From Simkania sp. (lineage in GTDB: Bacteria; Chlamydiota; Chlamydiia; Chlamydiales; Rhabdochlamydiaceae): DNA of 39,969 nucleotides. The stretch lies in assembly GCA_018333475.1 (NCBI GenBank), contig JAGXTH010000002.1:1-39969 (forward strand). Direction: 5' to 3'. This document shows positions 6,618 to 15,769 of this stretch, one piece after another (the first letter of the stretch is position 1; every line of letters starts with the position of its first letter). The translations under genes were made by a program, and so were the position numbers. The notes beneath the pieces are model-generated. The model saw only the letters and a list, made by a program, of their open reading frames with translations. It was not told the origin of the DNA and did no database searches.

Positions 6618-6693
6618 TTCTATACCTGCGTGTCTTGTTTTCGTGAAATGGTATCGGTAACGGTAGCTGGTTTAAACTGTTGTTAGTAACCAT
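6604..6693 (-). pseudogene. Duplicated 5' end of a fibre gene, fragment
   Basis: A short frame starting ATG at 6693 reads MVTNNSLNQLPLP and then a charged stretch before a stop inside the next gene. The start resembles MVINNVLNAQ of the gene at 6617, with similar DNA, so it looks like a duplicated or frameshifted first exon-like segment left by module exchange. It may also act as a short leader peptide. Confidence 0.3.
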
Positions 6694-6699
6694 TTTTAC

Positions 6700-8535
6700 C
6701 TAAACAATTGTGATGTTTCCAGATTTAGCACATGCCATCCATCTTGCATTTGCCGTCTCGCAAGTTAATTGTACCCAATCACCAGAGGCAGTAGATGCTA
6801 AAGATCCTCCAACGCCTAAAGTAGTTTCGCTATTTCCTAATCGTATTTGGGTTCCTGCGTTAGGTTGAGTGATTGTCCAAGAAGTAGATCCATCTAGATT
6901 TACCTCTATGGTATCCCCCACTGCTGAAGTTGCAGGAAGCGCTAGACTTAAAGCACCCCCAGACGTGCACATATACCCATTATTTACGGCAAGAGTTTGT
7001 GAAGCTCCAATTACAGACCATGTAAGTCCTCCACCAACGGAATTAACCGTGATTGATCCAGCGCCGTTGACGATTCCTATCCCCGTCCCAGCTGTCAAAG
7101 TGCTGATCTGAGGAACGTCTCCCGTCATTCCAATGATAAGCTGTCCATCTGTATCGATAGTCGTCGTACCGCCATCAAAGGAGAGATTCCCGCTTAGAGA
7201 GGTAAGCCCCTGTTGGGATACCGTTGCATTGACGGTAGCGGCTGATCCCCCTGCTTCAATATTGGCATAGATGAAACCACCGGCACCTATCATGAAATCT
7301 CCTCCAACAGCGGAAGAAATAAAGATCGAGCTAAGACCTACACATGAACACCCCAGACCCACATTGATACATGGCAAAGAACCGGATTGGATGGCAGCAT
7401 TAAAAATAGAGACGACCGCTCCCCCTGTAATGTCGATAGAATCGAATAGGTTACAAGTTGCTATTCCTACTACTCCGCCTGAAATGGTAGAAGCTGTATC
7501 GGTGTATATAGAGATGCTAGAAAATATGGTCACATCCCCAGCAGAGATATTTAATGTTCTGCAACCGGCAGCTGCTTCCATGGTGCCAATGGTGACATTA
7601 AGAGTCATGTTAGCACCCGTGCACTCTAGGCAAATCCCATTGACCGTGGCTTTACAATCGACAGATTGTAAATGCACATTACTAACACCTGCTCCTTGGA
7701 AAGAGAGAGCAGCTGAAGCGTTGTTGGTCGTGAACGATACGTTGGTAGCTGTAAACTGTCCTGATCCTGTATAGACCGCATTACCAATGATCTCGCAAGC
7801 AAAGACCGAGGAGTCTACCGCTCCTGCAAGATGAACATAGGGGTAAAGAGTAACATCTTCTAAGTACTTTCCCGCTGTGATCCAAACCACTGCTGGAGTA
7901 GCTAAACTAGCCCCATCGGCTACAGCTTGATCGATTGCTGATTGTACTGTGGTAAATGCAGAAAGATTAGCATTCGACCCCACTACATAGGGAGTGATGT
8001 CTCGTAAGTTGGAAAACTGTAAAGTCGATACACCACCATTGTAGGTCTTTATCCCTTTTAGACCATTGACATCGGGATATCCTGTGATTGCTACTGCACC
8101 TGCACCATCTGGAATAACACCAGCTCCGGAATCTGGCGTCAAAGTGTCAATAGCAGTGGAACCACCTGTTAGACCGAATGTTATCTTGTTAGTCGCCGCA
8201 TCTGAAACTATCGAGATCGCTCCATCGGTATTGGTCAGCTGAATATTGCTAGGAGGATTTGCCCCTTCGCTTGAAGGATATACAGGCGTGCCAGCTGTAT
8301 CAGAAAGAGAGGCTAAAGCTCCTGCAACGCTAATCCATGTGGCTGTAACGACTCCTAATGAAGACGTAAAAGAACTCAAATACCAAAGACTCACCTCTTC
8401 AGTATTTATCCAGAATTGACCTATCGAATATTTAATGTCTGTATTATTGGGAGAGCGCGTGTCTATTACAGGAGCTGGAATGACTCCCGTTCCTACCCCT
8501 ACTCCGTAAGCTCTGACATTGATAGGGGAAACCAT
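6700..8535 (-). CDS. Large tail fibre with pectin-lyase-like segment
   Basis: 611 aa. The N-terminal attachment-like piece MVSPINVRAYGVGVGTG is shared with the 792-aa protein at 14.4 kb (MTSPTAVNVYGVGVGSA). The middle (TTVQSAIDQAVADGASL, AGKYLEDVTLYPYVHLAGA, then repeated short strands) is a right-handed beta-helix of pectin-lyase type. The last 110 residues are the shared module (GGGLTWSVIGASQ, NNGYM, LALPATSAVGD, GSTSWTITQPNAG). Such proteins bind host surface glycans; no depolymerase residues can be assigned. The large plus-strand frames opposite it are shadows of this low-complexity coding. Confidence 0.8.
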   Translation of the reverse strand: MVSPINVRAYGVGVGTGVIPAPVIDTRSPNNTDIKYSIGQFWINTEEVSLWYLSSFTSSLGVVTATWISVAGALASLSDTAGTPVYPSSEGANPPSNIQLTNTDGAISIVSDAATNKITFGLTGGSTAIDTLTPDSGAGVIPDGAGAVAITGYPDVNGLKGIKTYNGGVSTLQFSNLRDITPYVVGSNANLSAFTTVQSAIDQAVADGASLATPAVVWITAGKYLEDVTLYPYVHLAGAVDSSVFACEIIGNAVYTGSGQFTATNVSFTTNNASAALSFQGAGVSNVHLQSVDCKATVNGICLECTGANMTLNVTIGTMEAAAGCRTLNISAGDVTIFSSISIYTDTASTISGGVVGIATCNLFDSIDITGGAVVSIFNAAIQSGSLPCINVGLGCSCVGLSSIFISSAVGGDFMIGAGGFIYANIEAGGSAATVNATVSQQGLTSLSGNLSFDGGTTTIDTDGQLIIGMTGDVPQISTLTAGTGIGIVNGAGSITVNSVGGGLTWSVIGASQTLAVNNGYMCTSGGALSLALPATSAVGDTIEVNLDGSTSWTITQPNAGTQIRLGNSETTLGVGGSLASTASGDWVQLTCETANARWMACAKSGNITIV

Positions 8536-8536
8536 G

Positions 8537-9784
8537 TTAAACCGCCGTAGCTTGTTGTCCTGAGATAGATGCGGAGATCACACCGCTTGTGCTAATCAAT
8601 GCATAGTAATCAGCTGGTAAATAGACAGTAACCGGAATGACATTAAGAGCCGCTAAAGTGATGCTATTGACAATCGTTTGCTGTGTAGGTGTACTTGTCG
8701 ATCCTACCCCACATAGGATGCTTGCCGCTGTCGCTGAAGCTACAGCTATATATACCGTTAGAATGACATCATACCCTAAGGAGTTTTGATACGCTGATCC
8801 TAAAGAAAGAGTAGATGTGGATGAAGCCGATGGAGAGGTAGATATAGAGTTAGCAGTTACATCTCCAAGCAATAGAGAATTGTAATCTAAAACAGAGGTG
8901 CCAAATGTAATAGCATTAGCGCCTAGTTGATATAGAGAGTTATAACTGACAGTTCCAGAGCCGGAAAACGTAGGAGTAAAATTAAATACAGAGGTAACGC
9001 CGGTATTTATAAAGCTATAAGTACATCCAGCTGTTGCGGTAAACACCGACTGCACTGAGGAATTTGTATTCCCATATACTTGAGAATTGATGAAGGATGC
9101 GGATGAAGCCGTACCCAAAGATATAGCAGTGGATAAAGCAGAAAGAGAAGAGTCTATAAACGTTAAACTACCAGAGGAAGAAACTCCAAACCCTTGAGCT
9201 ATGGAAGAATTTTTAATTACTATCTGTGTTGACTCTATCGTTAGCGTGTTGTAGTTGAACGAGTTATTAGTCGTTACACAGTTAACAAAATAAACATACC
9301 CAGGAGCACCGCTTGTGACTAGTAAAGCACTTGCATTACTAACTAAAATTAATGAACAAGAATCCAGATATACAGAGGCGCTAGAAGAAGTATTTAAGAA
9401 GTATATGGAAATGTTATTCGTGCAATTGAACTTACAATTTAAGAAGTTGATAGATCCCGCCGAACTGCCAGTATAGGATAGACTATATGTTGTATCAGAC
9501 TGAAGAGTGATATTGCTTATAGAAATATTGCCAGATCCCGAGAATGTAAATCCCCCCGTGATCGTGACATTTGAAGAAGTACTATTGCCGCTCCAAGAGG
9601 TTAAATTAATGCCAGCTTTGAGTGCGACCACTTCGCTGTACGTGCCCTCTCCAATGTAGATAGTATCTCCGCTGGAAGCTGCATTGACCGCAGCCTGTAT
9701 AGTCGTGTAGTTTCCCGTGCCAACCACAGGGGAGACTACAAAATCAGAAAATCCATAGGTGTTTGCTGGTGTAATTAGCGTCAT
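8537..9784 (-). CDS. Beta-helix tail fibre protein
   Basis: 415 aa from ATG 9784, which overlaps the upstream stop as ATGA and has GGAG 6 bases before it; the longer start at 9823 lies inside the upstream gene. N-terminal FSDFVVSPVVGTGNYTTIQA followed by GDTIYIGEGTYSE is the classic first turn of a pectin-lyase-like helix, followed by many short Ser/Asn-rich rungs. The N-terminus is paralogous to the protein just upstream (ISEYVVSPDVTIGNYTTIQD). Secreted substrate unknown. Confidence 0.8.
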   Translation of the reverse strand: MTLITPANTYGFSDFVVSPVVGTGNYTTIQAAVNAASSGDTIYIGEGTYSEVVALKAGINLTSWSGNSTSSNVTITGGFTFSGSGNISISNITLQSDTTYSLSYTGSSAGSINFLNCKFNCTNNISIYFLNTSSSASVYLDSCSLILVSNASALLVTSGAPGYVYFVNCVTTNNSFNYNTLTIESTQIVIKNSSIAQGFGVSSSGSLTFIDSSLSALSTAISLGTASSASFINSQVYGNTNSSVQSVFTATAGCTYSFINTGVTSVFNFTPTFSGSGTVSYNSLYQLGANAITFGTSVLDYNSLLLGDVTANSISTSPSASSTSTLSLGSAYQNSLGYDVILTVYIAVASATAASILCGVGSTSTPTQQTIVNSITLAALNVIPVTVYLPADYYALISTSGVISASISGQQATAV

Positions 9785-11211
9785 GCCAAGCTCCAAGTGC
9801 CAACGAAGTTTTCTGCTACCCAAGTAGTTGTAGAGGTTCTGTATCTCAAGGAAATGGTATTCCCAACCAGAGTATTCGTCGCTGTTCCAGCAACTGAACT
9901 AGATATATTGCCCATGGTTATCAATTGACCGGCATTTGCCTGTATAATGATATTTGCAGCGGTGAAACAGATAATATTAATTACATCCCCATTAGAAGGG
10001 GACCCAGGAAGATTAACCGTAAGAGGTCCGGTACAATAATACCCTTCATTGCTAAGAGCCGAGAAAGTGGAATTCTCCTCCGTATAACTCACGTTTACAG
10101 AAGAAGAAATCGTGATAGTTCCAGCGCCATTAGCTACAGAAACCCCCGGACCTGCTGTGATATTAGCTAAAGAAAATCCCGACCCATCGCCTATTAATAT
10201 CGTTCCATTTGCTGCCGATGAGGTATCTAATCCCGTTCCCCCTGAAGCGTTGTCTAATACAGTTGTGAGAGTGAGTTCAGAAATCTTTACGTCGCCTAGA
10301 GAACATCCAAGTGCAACTACGGTAGACGAAGTGGGAGAAGAGTCGGTCACTTCATCGTTGCTTATGAAGTCATACCAGACTGTCCCAGTTCCTGCGATAG
10401 GGTTCACGTGCAGAGAGCTTAAATAACAGCTACGTAAAACAGCTAGACCAGGCGCAGTAACAACAACGCATTGTCGTATGCCTACATCAAAAGAGCAGTC
10501 CGTGAAATAGCATCCCAATGCGCTGCTACAAGCTACGGCTGTAGAATGTATGTTGTTAAACTGACAGTTGAATGCTCTTAAAATTCCCGTCCCTGTTACA
10601 GAAGCTGGCCAAGATATGGAACTATTATAGAAAGAGACTGTGCCAGTAGAGTTAGAAGAATCTAATGAGGCAGCTCCGTACCCGTTGAAACATTCGCAGT
10701 TGAAGTATTTGACCTGAGCATTCCCTGCGATAGTATATAAAGACGTGGTGTTTACTGAGGATGGATCGGTAGTGAAATTGCATTGGTAAAAATTAACCTT
10801 AGGCGTATTTCCAGCCTCAATTTTTAAAATTGTTGCCAACGCGTTAGAAAACGTACAACCGATGAAATTGTATGTGTGATTTCCCATTAACTCTATATTA
10901 GCATCCGATCCGCCAGGAGTAGAAAAATAGATCCCAGAGATGGAAATATCTGCATCGAGAACCACAGCACCATTAATCTGTGATACACCGCTCGTCCCAT
11001 AACCTGCGGTAGTATAAGAAGTTATCTCAATAGGTCCAGCGCATGTAAATCCTGCATAGGTTCCAGGATTTAAATAGACGGTTTGAGCAACGCCTGTAAA
11101 CAAGACAGCATCCACAGCATCTTGAATTGTGGTGTAGTTACCAATAGTAACATCTGGGGAAACTACATACTCTGAAATGCAAAAAGTTCCCGTGGAAAGT
11201 GCTTGTACCAT
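9781..11211 (-). CDS. Beta-helix tail fibre protein with shared module
   Basis: 476 aa from ATG 11211, 1 base past the previous stop, with GGTGG upstream; the longer start at 11235 overlaps the upstream gene. The pectin-lyase-like opening (SPDVTIGNYTTIQDAVDAV, VYLNPGTY) leads into beta-helix rungs that include several Cys. A Gly/Ser linker near 350-385 leads to a divergent copy of the shared C-terminal module (SNEGYYCTGPLTVNLPGSPS, NAGQLITMG). Part of the receptor-binding cluster. Confidence 0.8.
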   Translation of the reverse strand: MVQALSTGTFCISEYVVSPDVTIGNYTTIQDAVDAVLFTGVAQTVYLNPGTYAGFTCAGPIEITSYTTAGYGTSGVSQINGAVVLDADISISGIYFSTPGGSDANIELMGNHTYNFIGCTFSNALATILKIEAGNTPKVNFYQCNFTTDPSSVNTTSLYTIAGNAQVKYFNCECFNGYGAASLDSSNSTGTVSFYNSSISWPASVTGTGILRAFNCQFNNIHSTAVACSSALGCYFTDCSFDVGIRQCVVVTAPGLAVLRSCYLSSLHVNPIAGTGTVWYDFISNDEVTDSSPTSSTVVALGCSLGDVKISELTLTTVLDNASGGTGLDTSSAANGTILIGDGSGFSLANITAGPGVSVANGAGTITISSSVNVSYTEENSTFSALSNEGYYCTGPLTVNLPGSPSNGDVINIICFTAANIIIQANAGQLITMGNISSSVAGTATNTLVGNTISLRYRTSTTTWVAENFVGTWSLA

Positions 11212-11212
11212 G

Positions 11213-11725
11213 TTAAACCACCGTAATGCTGCCAATCATACTTGCAACTACCCATCTAGCGTTTATTGATTCACAAATCAACTTAACTGTATCCCCCTGA
11301 GCCGACGAAGCTAAGGAGCCACCTACTCCTAAAGTAGTCTGAAAAGAAGCGATTCTTATTTGCGTTGCGGCATTGGGTTGAGTGATTGTCCAAGAAGTAG
11401 ATCCATCTAACACAATTTCTATCGTATCCCCTACAACAGACGCAGCAGGAAGAGCTAAACTTAAAGCCCCTCCACCTGTACAAAAGTATCCGTTATTCAC
11501 TACTAGCGCTTGACTTGCTCCTATCACGGACCAATTTAATCCCGTTCCAGAAACAGATATCGTCAGCGTATTAGCGCCGGGGTTTCCTGTAACAGAAACG
11601 CTTCCGCTTCCTAATAGATTAAGATTGTCCGAGCCGTCCGGACCTACGGCGCCCCCAGCATTGCCAGTAACGGTATCTATAAATCCCGTTCCTGCCGCTA
11701 CACTATACGAACCGCCCTGTGACAT
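11213..11725 (-). CDS. Short fibre protein made mainly of shared module
   Basis: 170 aa. A 55-residue Gly/Asn-rich linker is followed by the shared module, which is very close to the C-terminus of the 611-aa protein (SVIGASQALVVNNGYFCTGG, TITQPNAATQIRI, TTLGVGGSLAS). DNA at this gene's 3' end and at the 3' end of the gene preceding 8535 shares a junction string, suggesting recombination between modules. No enzymatic motif. Confidence 0.75.
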   Translation of the reverse strand: MSQGGSYSVAAGTGFIDTVTGNAGGAVGPDGSDNLNLLGSGSVSVTGNPGANTLTISVSGTGLNWSVIGASQALVVNNGYFCTGGGALSLALPAASVVGDTIEIVLDGSTSWTITQPNAATQIRIASFQTTLGVGGSLASSAQGDTVKLICESINARWVVASMIGSITVV

Positions 11726-11728
11726 GTT

Positions 11729-12055
11729 TTACCCAAGATACCAAGTGGTTAAATTGACCTGTCCAGAACCAGGAGTTCCTTTAGCATACAATGGTGTCCC
11801 TGCTTGAAAGGAAGAATATCCAGCGGTTCCGTGATTAGTGCCTGCATCGATTAATAAAAACCCTTGCGTAGGCAACTGGAAAGTATCGTTAATTCCATCT
11901 TGAGAAAATGTAATCGTTGCATTGGTCAAGTTCTGCACGAAATACACTTGAGATGGATTAGCAGTCTCCCCCACTAAGGCATACGTTCCTGAAATGCTTC
12001 CAAAAGATAAACTCTGCATAGCCTCTTGAAGTAAACGGGTTGATTGTGTAGTCAT
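11729..12055 (-). CDS. Small tail-associated hypothetical protein
   Basis: 108 aa, beta-rich (YFVQNLTNATITFSQDGIND, LPTQGFLLIDAGTN). It reads like a compact capsid or fibre decoration domain; no named family. It sits between the large repeat fibre and the module protein, separated by 3-8 bases on either side, so it is translated with them. A chaperone or adaptor role is possible but not shown. Confidence 0.65.
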   Translation of the reverse strand: MTTQSTRLLQEAMQSLSFGSISGTYALVGETANPSQVYFVQNLTNATITFSQDGINDTFQLPTQGFLLIDAGTNHGTAGYSSFQAGTPLYAKGTPGSGQVNLTTWYLG

Positions 12056-12063
12056 GAAATTCC

Positions 12064-14442
12064 TTAATTAATAAGCCACCAGTTCCAAGTACTTGTATCT
12101 GTAGCATCAGCCGAAGTAAGGGTAAAGCTGGTTCCTGCTACTATAGTGCTCACATAAACTGCTTGTGGAGCTGCAACAGTGCCTAAAGCATCTGGTATTG
12201 CGAATATCAATGAATTGGCTGTTACAGCTGTTGTGGAGACAGTGACAGCACCGGCCACCATAGCGCCCGATGTTCCGGCTGAAGCGTTAGCGCCTGTTGT
12301 AATACTAATCTTGTTACCAGCGGTTCCTAGAACTAAGTTACCGTTTGTAGCGGTGATTGCTCCCAAAGTAGCTGTGACAGTCGTTGCAGCTGAAACAGCC
12401 CCCGCTGACGCGGTAACATTCCCTGTAGTTGCAGTAACTCCGGTACCGCCTGTAACTGTACCGCTTGCTGATACGTTTCCTGCCGAAGCTGCGATGTTCC
12501 CCGCTGTCGACGTGATATCACTTGCTATTGTAGCCGCACCGGCAGAAGTGATGCTGAGCACATTGCTTGTGCCGACGGCTGCGTTAGCTGAAAGAACAAA
12601 ATTATCAGATACCGAGTTGTCGATACCCATCGAGAATACGCCAGCACCACTCACTAGAAAATTAATGTATGGATCACCAGCGCTTGCACCGCCAGTTGCT
12701 AATTGCAAGGATGCATGAGAAGCACCGTTTGTGTTGTCTGAGTTGGTGATCTGACGATTGACGTTACTTCCTGCTGAAGATACCGACTGCACTTCATCAA
12801 TGGCAACTAGATTGATATTTCCAGTCCCTGCTTGGATGGTAGTGGTAGAAGTCGTCGTTGAAGAGCCGATTGTCAATGTTTTAACATTTGCGCCTGTTGC
12901 CAAAGTGACTGTCGTATCTGCTGCATCAGAAGAAATACTAATCGATCCAGTTCCTGAAGCAATGGACAAAGCTCCATTAGTTGCCGTGATATTTAAAGCG
13001 CCGCTTCCCGACTGCAAAGTAGTGGCAGAAGTGCTATTCGTTGAACCGAAAATACAAGTTTTTACGGCAGCACCTGTTCCAACTGATACTGCTGTAGCTG
13101 CTGCATCAGTAGAGATGCCTAGAGCCCCTGTACCAGAATTAGCTGTCATAGCTCCATTGGATGACGTAAGGGTGAGAACGCCGCTTCCAGATTGTATAGC
13201 TGTAGAGCTAGTGGTATTGGTAGATCCCAATGTTACAGTTTTAACCCCAGAGCCGGTACCAACGTTCAAAGTAGTAGCTGCAGCATCGTCAGAAATTCCA
13301 AAAGCGCCAGTACCAGAAATGATATCCAACGCACCGTTATTACTTTGAACAGCTATACCACCAGATCCAGATTGCACTGTGGTAATAGAGGTTGTATTAG
13401 TTGATCCAAGAATGACAGTCTTAACCCCAGCACCCGTAGCGATAGACACGGCAGTGGCTGCGGCATCAGTAGAGATGCCTAGAGCTCCTGTACCTGAAGT
13501 AATAGCCACAGCACCATTAGTCGCTGCAACGCTAATTCCACCAGATCCAGATTGTAGAGTAGAAACGCTGGTTGTATTAGTGGATCCCAATATTAACGTC
13601 TTAACTCCAGCGCCAGTAGCGATAGACACGGCAGTAGCTGCGGCATCTGTGGAAATACCAATAGCCCCAGTGCCTGAATTTATAGTAATTGCGCCGTTTC
13701 CAGTGGAATAGGAGATGCCACCAGATCCAGATTGTAAAGCTAAAGAACTGGTAGTATTCGTAGAGCCTAAGGTGACAGTTTTAGCCCCAGCGCCCGTAGC
13801 TATATTCACCGTGTTTGTTGTGGCGTCTGTGGAGATACCCATCGTTCCGGTCCCACTATTGGCCGTCAAAGCCGCGTTTGTGGCCGTCAAAGTGATGCCG
13901 CCAGATCCTGAGGTAATACCTACCGAAGTTGCCCCAGTCGCATTACCAAACGTGTTAACACTAGCTCCTGTTGTAGCAAGAGTTGTAGCTCCAACAGAGG
14001 AAAGAGTTGTGCCAGCTGATAAACCTGTAGTTGTTGCAAGAGATCCAGGAACTGTCATCGCGGCCGGTAAGGAAATGGTCAAAGTTCCAGCTGCTCCTAG
14101 AGTGGACACTTGGTTAGCCGTTCCGGCGACCTGAATGTTGCCAGCAACAGGAGTTGCTGTACCAGAATCCCCAGTCAATGTATTCACATCAGAAGAGGAA
14201 CCGCCTAGAATTGACCATGTAGCTACTACTTGACCGTTAGAGGAAGAGAGAGCAACAAGATTATAAGTGGATCCTGTAGTAGAGTTGATCCACTGTTGAC
14301 CAATCTTAAAGGGTCCATTAGGTCCAATGACGTTAGAGGAAGAGGGGGCGACTGTTTGTACGACGGGGATGATGCCGAAAGAATTGGAAGATGCGGAACC
14401 TACTCCTACTCCATATACGTTGACTGCTGTGGGACTGGTCAT
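12064..14442 (-). CDS. Long repeat-built tail fibre
   Basis: 792 aa from ATG 14442, preceded by AGGAG at a good distance; the start at 14466 adds 8 residues and has no site. The N-terminus MTSPTAVNVYGVGVGSA is shared with the 611-aa fibre. Residues about 175-540 are six to seven 60-aa repeats (LQSGSGGI..., SGTGALGIS, VKTVILGSTNTTS). The C-terminus (YINFLVSGAGVFSMGIDNS; VYVSTIVAGTSFTLTSADAT; TWNWWLI) looks like a globular tip module. Repeats suggest an extended beta shaft with a variable length. First gene of the fibre cluster and probably its main fibre. Confidence 0.8.
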   Translation of the reverse strand: MTSPTAVNVYGVGVGSASSNSFGIIPVVQTVAPSSSNVIGPNGPFKIGQQWINSTTGSTYNLVALSSSNGQVVATWSILGGSSSDVNTLTGDSGTATPVAGNIQVAGTANQVSTLGAAGTLTISLPAAMTVPGSLATTTGLSAGTTLSSVGATTLATTGASVNTFGNATGATSVGITSGSGGITLTATNAALTANSGTGTMGISTDATTNTVNIATGAGAKTVTLGSTNTTSSLALQSGSGGISYSTGNGAITINSGTGAIGISTDAAATAVSIATGAGVKTLILGSTNTTSVSTLQSGSGGISVAATNGAVAITSGTGALGISTDAAATAVSIATGAGVKTVILGSTNTTSITTVQSGSGGIAVQSNNGALDIISGTGAFGISDDAAATTLNVGTGSGVKTVTLGSTNTTSSTAIQSGSGVLTLTSSNGAMTANSGTGALGISTDAAATAVSVGTGAAVKTCIFGSTNSTSATTLQSGSGALNITATNGALSIASGTGSISISSDAADTTVTLATGANVKTLTIGSSTTTSTTTIQAGTGNINLVAIDEVQSVSSAGSNVNRQITNSDNTNGASHASLQLATGGASAGDPYINFLVSGAGVFSMGIDNSVSDNFVLSANAAVGTSNVLSITSAGAATIASDITSTAGNIAASAGNVSASGTVTGGTGVTATTGNVTASAGAVSAATTVTATLGAITATNGNLVLGTAGNKISITTGANASAGTSGAMVAGAVTVSTTAVTANSLIFAIPDALGTVAAPQAVYVSTIVAGTSFTLTSADATDTSTWNWWLIN
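12820..13920 (-). repeat. 180-bp in-frame tandem repeats in fibre gene
   Basis: Six full units and one partial unit of about 180 bp encode the 60-aa shaft repeat; the GSTNTTS string recurs near 12850, 13030, 13210, 13390, 13570 and 13750. Units differ at many third positions and at loop residues, so they are old or under diversifying exchange, not a fresh duplication. Edges are approximate. Confidence 0.8.
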
Positions 14443-14526
14443 AATGACTCCTGACGTTGTAAACAAAAATTTAGTTGACGAGGGATTTAGACGCTAGGGG
14501 AAAATCAAATAAAGATTCTGTCTGAT

Positions 14527-14600
14527 CAGAAATTAGCGTTTTAAGAAAAGGCGGCTTGTAACCCAGTTCTGAAGAACTGGGTTTTACGCTGTCAGGGATA
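14527..14600 (-). repeat. 74-bp inverted repeat with hairpin, copy at P63C gene
   Basis: The minus strand of this stretch matches 39691-39764 with 2 mismatches over 74 bases. Its core is CCCAGTTC-TTCA-GAACTGGG, the same 8-bp stem and 4-base loop design as the TnpB element's left hairpin. It begins 3 bases past the stop of the P63C gene, so it could also act as that gene's 3' hairpin. No coding sequence within. Confidence 0.7.
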
Positions 14601-14603
14601 AAA

Positions 14604-15632
14604 TCAACTTATTTCCTTAAAAGGAAGATCTAATGTTTCATCGTACCTAGGTTTAACTCTATCTAATTTTTTCATAAAACCTTGGTAATCCCCATCATCA
14701 CTAAGTTTCATTACGGTCACTACAGAATCTAAGTGAGCCAATAGTTTAGGATGACCGATATTTTCTGATAGCTTTCTATGGAATTGATGTTTCTTGTTCC
14801 CTTTCTCGGTTTTTGGAGTTTGCTTCTTTAATTCCTCCAAAACTCCAGGTGCTAATCTTTTATATATTATATCATTTGTTATATGACCAAAGTAACTTGG
14901 GTAATTTTGTCTTTTTTCTTTATCTGCAGGGAATTCAACGCTTCTTAATCGACACAATTCTTCATAAAAATCAGAAGGAAAAGTTTTGATCCAGGGACGC
15001 AATTCTTTGGCAATGAATTGTTCTAATATCTTCGATAGAGCATCTACTGCTCTATCTTTTTGGTATCCTGTTGCTTCATCCACCAATGCAGCAATGCCGA
15101 CATGAGCCAGAGCGCGCATGATTAATTTAGCTTTAGATACTACTCGTTTTTGTCTAATTCCAAGTTGACCGTGTTCATCGGTATCCAGCCATACGTCGCA
15201 TATTTTTGGAACAATTTCAGCCCTAACTCCCCTAGCTAATGCTCCTTTTTCCGTTCTATAATTTACTACTATTTCCTGCAGATCGCCTAAATGTTTATCT
15301 ACAAATGGCTTAAGATTTTTAAATAGCAAAAATTGAGGAACATCTGCAGCAATATCCTCTACAGAACGATTGGCAGAAATCCAGCCACTATAATACATCC
15401 CCATTCCTTCCATGAAATCCGTTTGCGTCAAAACCCTGCTTCCATCAGACAAAACAGAACAAGGAAATCTCATAGTGCCAATAATGAGTTCTCCAGAGTA
15501 TTGCGCCTGCGGCACGTTTTTATTTTTATCCCATCTAGCATTGGCCGCTTTTTGCGCTATCAGTTTTCTTTCAGTCTCATTAAGTTTCTCGGCTCTCGCA
15601 TATCCGCCCGCAGAATTTTTAACATCTTTCAT
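14604..15632 (-). CDS. P63C-domain protein
   Basis: 342 aa from ATG 15632. The start of GGYARAEKLNETERKLIAQK followed by ANARW is a common N-terminus of P63C-domain proteins, and ALVDEATGYQ (about 182-191) with KELRPWIKTFPSDFYEELCR is the P63C signature. These proteins are found in phages, prophages and mobile elements; some are annotated as antirepressor-like, but the biochemical role is not established. Longer starts at 15695 and 15668 fall inside palindromes and lack ribosome sites. The gene interrupts the order fibre-to-ejection genes and carries its own regulatory region, so it looks like a moron or transferred cassette. Confidence 0.85.
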   Translation of the reverse strand: MKDVKNSAGGYARAEKLNETERKLIAQKAANARWDKNKNVPQAQYSGELIIGTMRFPCSVLSDGSRVLTQTDFMEGMGMYYSGWISANRSVEDIAADVPQFLLFKNLKPFVDKHLGDLQEIVVNYRTEKGALARGVRAEIVPKICDVWLDTDEHGQLGIRQKRVVSKAKLIMRALAHVGIAALVDEATGYQKDRAVDALSKILEQFIAKELRPWIKTFPSDFYEELCRLRSVEFPADKEKRQNYPSYFGHITNDIIYKRLAPGVLEELKKQTPKTEKGNKKHQFHRKLSENIGHPKLLAHLDSVVTVMKLSDDGDYQGFMKKLDRVKPRYDETLDLPFKEIS

Positions 15633-15639
15633 AAATGCC

Positions 15640-15698
15640 CCATGCTTGCATTTTTTACAGGCAAGCATATGCTTGATAAAATATTTTGCAAGCATATG
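15640..15698. promoter_or_regulatory. Operator-like palindromes before P63C gene
   Basis: CAAGCATATGCTTG (15662-15675) is a perfect palindrome. CAAGCATATG recurs at 15689-15698 and a CATGCTTGCA half-site lies at 15641-15650. The regular spacing of about 24-27 bp between sites places them on one face of the helix, as expected for cooperative repressor binding in the gap of the divergent genes. Confidence 0.5.
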
Positions 15699-15727
15699 TT
15701 TAAAAGAAAGATTCGGACTTACGCTAA

Positions 15728-15744
15728 ATCACACCAAATGTGAT
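15728..15744. promoter_or_regulatory. Second inverted repeat in the divergent gap
   Basis: ATCACA (15728-15733), spacer CCAAA, TGTGAT (15739-15744), extended by TAA/TTA on both flanks. It has a different sequence from the CAAGCATATG sites, so it may bind another regulator and serve the plus-strand gene starting at 15770. Confidence 0.45.
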
Positions 15745-15769
15745 AATTTAGGAAACAACGAGGTGATGT

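Noticed and set aside
7271-7774. Plus-strand 167-aa frame inside the fibre cluster
   Set aside because: Pro/Thr/Ala-rich shadow of the low-complexity minus-strand fibre gene; similar long shadow frames occur at 12179-14134.
12179-14134. Series of plus-strand Val/Pro/Ala-rich frames
   Set aside because: Antisense of the 180-bp fibre repeats; repeated only because the repeat is.
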